64,000 nucleotides of DNA from Hydrogenophaga sp. A37 (lineage in GTDB: Bacteria; Pseudomonadota; Gammaproteobacteria; Burkholderiales; Burkholderiaceae_C). The stretch lies in contig NZ_MUNZ01000128.1 in the NCBI RefSeq assembly GCF_002001205.1, positions 18,158 to 82,157 of the forward strand. Reading direction: 5' to 3'. Position 1 is the stretch's first letter; the number at the start of each line of letters is the position of its first letter. Below the pieces are notes generated by a model that had not been told where the DNA came from, searched no databases, and saw nothing but the letters and a program-made list of their open reading frames with translations. Below are positions 63,220-64,000 of this stretch, one piece after another. A program made the translations under genes and the position numbers.

Positions 63220-63999
63220 TCACTGCGCTTCCCGCACCACCCGCCCGTTGAGCGCCTGCACCGGCCGTGCGTTCATCGGGAACAGCTGGGCAAAGAGCCT
63301 GAGCTGCTCCCGGCTCACCGTCACCGGCGCCTTGATCACGTTCCACAACACGCCTTCGGTGCAGGGCGGTGTGGTGAGGGAGCCCATGAACTGGTAGTAG
63401 CGCTGGTCTTGCGGCAGCAGTCCGCGCATGTCGATCAGCGCCGCGGGCAAGGGCACGCGGTCGCCGCTGTCCAGCGGCATGTGGGTCCACACCTTGTGGA
63501 TGAGCTCGTTGGCCGCGCCCGGATCGATCAACACGGCGACCACGGCCAGCTGGCCCTCGTCGTTCTTGTGCACCAGGTGCGCGACCATCGAGAAGCCCTT
63601 GTGGTTGACCTTTTCTTCCGCCGGGTGGTGGAAGTGGAACTGCAGCAACTGGTAGGTCGATCCGCGCACGCTCAGCGTGTTGCCGGGTTCCAGATCGACC
63701 TGGATGGTGTGGCCGTTGTTTACCACGCTGCCACCGCTGGGGCGGTAGTTGAACTCCAGCGGCTCGGCCGGGCCCTGCAGCGTGCCGGCTTCCTGGATGT
63801 GCACGGGCGACTGGCGCTTGCCGACGGCGCAGGCGTTGAACTCGGGTTTCACGCTGGCCCATTTGTCGGGACCGTATTCGCCTTCATAGGCCCAGTGGGG
63901 TTGATGGCCTTTGGCACCATGGGCTTCGGGCGCGGCGTGGCCGCTGCGGATGGCGGCGCTGGCGCGGCTGTGTTCGCGCGGTGGGGCCGCGTTGGCGTG
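63220..63999 (-). CDS. alpha-type carbonic anhydrase, C-terminal part (partial)
   Basis: The frame is open through the right edge, so the N-terminus and any signal peptide are missing. The last 260 codons include a His/Ala-rich linker, HWAYEGEYGPDKW, then the catalytic domain: QSPVHIQEAG, LLQFHFHHPAEEKVNHKGFS with the first zinc histidines (HFHH), MVAHLVHKND with the third, and GSLTTPPCTEGVLWNV (TTPPC), and NARPVQALNGRVV near the end. All three zinc ligands and the TTPPC strand are intact. Periplasmic hydration of CO2 is the known role of bacterial alpha enzymes. Confidence 0.93.
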   Translation of the reverse strand, partial: HANAAPPREHSRASAAIRSGHAAPEAHGAKGHQPHWAYEGEYGPDKWASVKPEFNACAVGKRQSPVHIQEAGTLQGPAEPLEFNYRPSGGSVVNNGHTIQVDLEPGNTLSVRGSTYQLLQFHFHHPAEEKVNHKGFSMVAHLVHKNDEGQLAVVAVLIDPGAANELIHKVWTHMPLDSGDRVPLPAALIDMRGLLPQDQRYYQFMGSLTTPPCTEGVLWNVIKAPVTVSREQLRLFAQLFPMNARPVQALNGRVVREAQ

Positions 64000-64000
64000 C

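Overview
The window is a 64-kb piece of a high-GC beta-proteobacterial chromosome. Gene content and order (paaABCDE, a SAH riboswitch in front of ahcY-tlyA-metF, bactofilin-erpA, a quadruple-ATPase UvrA) and several dispersed palindromic repeats at gene ends point to Burkholderiales, most likely Comamonadaceae (Hydrogenophaga/Acidovorax-like). The genus is an inference from content only. I see no rRNA or tRNA gene, no transposase, no phage gene and no CRISPR array.

Layout. 1-7.5 kb: tail of a DUF1501 protein, an ABC substrate-binding protein and a 1998-residue UvrA with four ATP sites. 7.5-18.5 kb is an accessory stretch: a secreted beta-helix protein, the decayed 3' end of lipB beside intact lipA, then a tightly packed set (glycosyltransferase with coiled coil, PIG-L-like protein, APS kinase, sulfotransferase, Gfo/Idh oxidoreductase, DegT aminotransferase) that reads as a surface-glycan synthesis and sulfation cassette, followed by an epimerase-SPW-VKOR membrane fusion. 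18.6-25 kb: small unknown proteins behind an FNR/ANR-like site, a membrane-anchored methyltransferase, a YeeE-type transporter, an MFS permease and a HAD phosphatase.

25-31 kb is the sulfur amino-acid and methyl cycle region: SAH riboswitch, ahcY, tlyA, metF, rlpA, metY and an alpha/beta hydrolase. 31-36 kb: OmpW-family porin (FNR-like site upstream), then the paaABCDE phenylacetyl-CoA epoxidase operon with a TetR/PaaR-type operator. 36-43 kb is housekeeping: CAP-domain protein, rlmJ, rplM-rpsI, a DUF6776-like protein, bactofilin, erpA, an M23 peptidase and tyrS. 43.6-47.2 kb: periplasmic ankyrin protein, HbpS/GlcG-type protein, FixJ-type response regulator and histidine kinase, which looks like one redox/heme-sensing unit.

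47.3-58.4 kb is a complete glycogen cluster on the minus strand (glgB, glgX, malQ, glgC, glgA, glgP), covering ADP-glucose formation, polymer growth, branching, debranching and phosphorolysis. 58.5-64 kb: CDF metal exporter, dtd, a chorismatase-like protein, ybeY, ybeZ/phoH, ruvA and the C-terminal part of an alpha carbonic anhydrase.

The recurrent theme is small palindromic or tandem repeats that sit not only between genes but inside reading frames (UvrA, the MFS permease, the N-termini of PaaB and PaaC, the stop codon of the histidine kinase). The most interesting candidates for new biology are the glycan-sulfation cassette, the epimerase-SPW-VKOR fusion and the HbpS-ankyrin two-component unit with its perfect palindrome.
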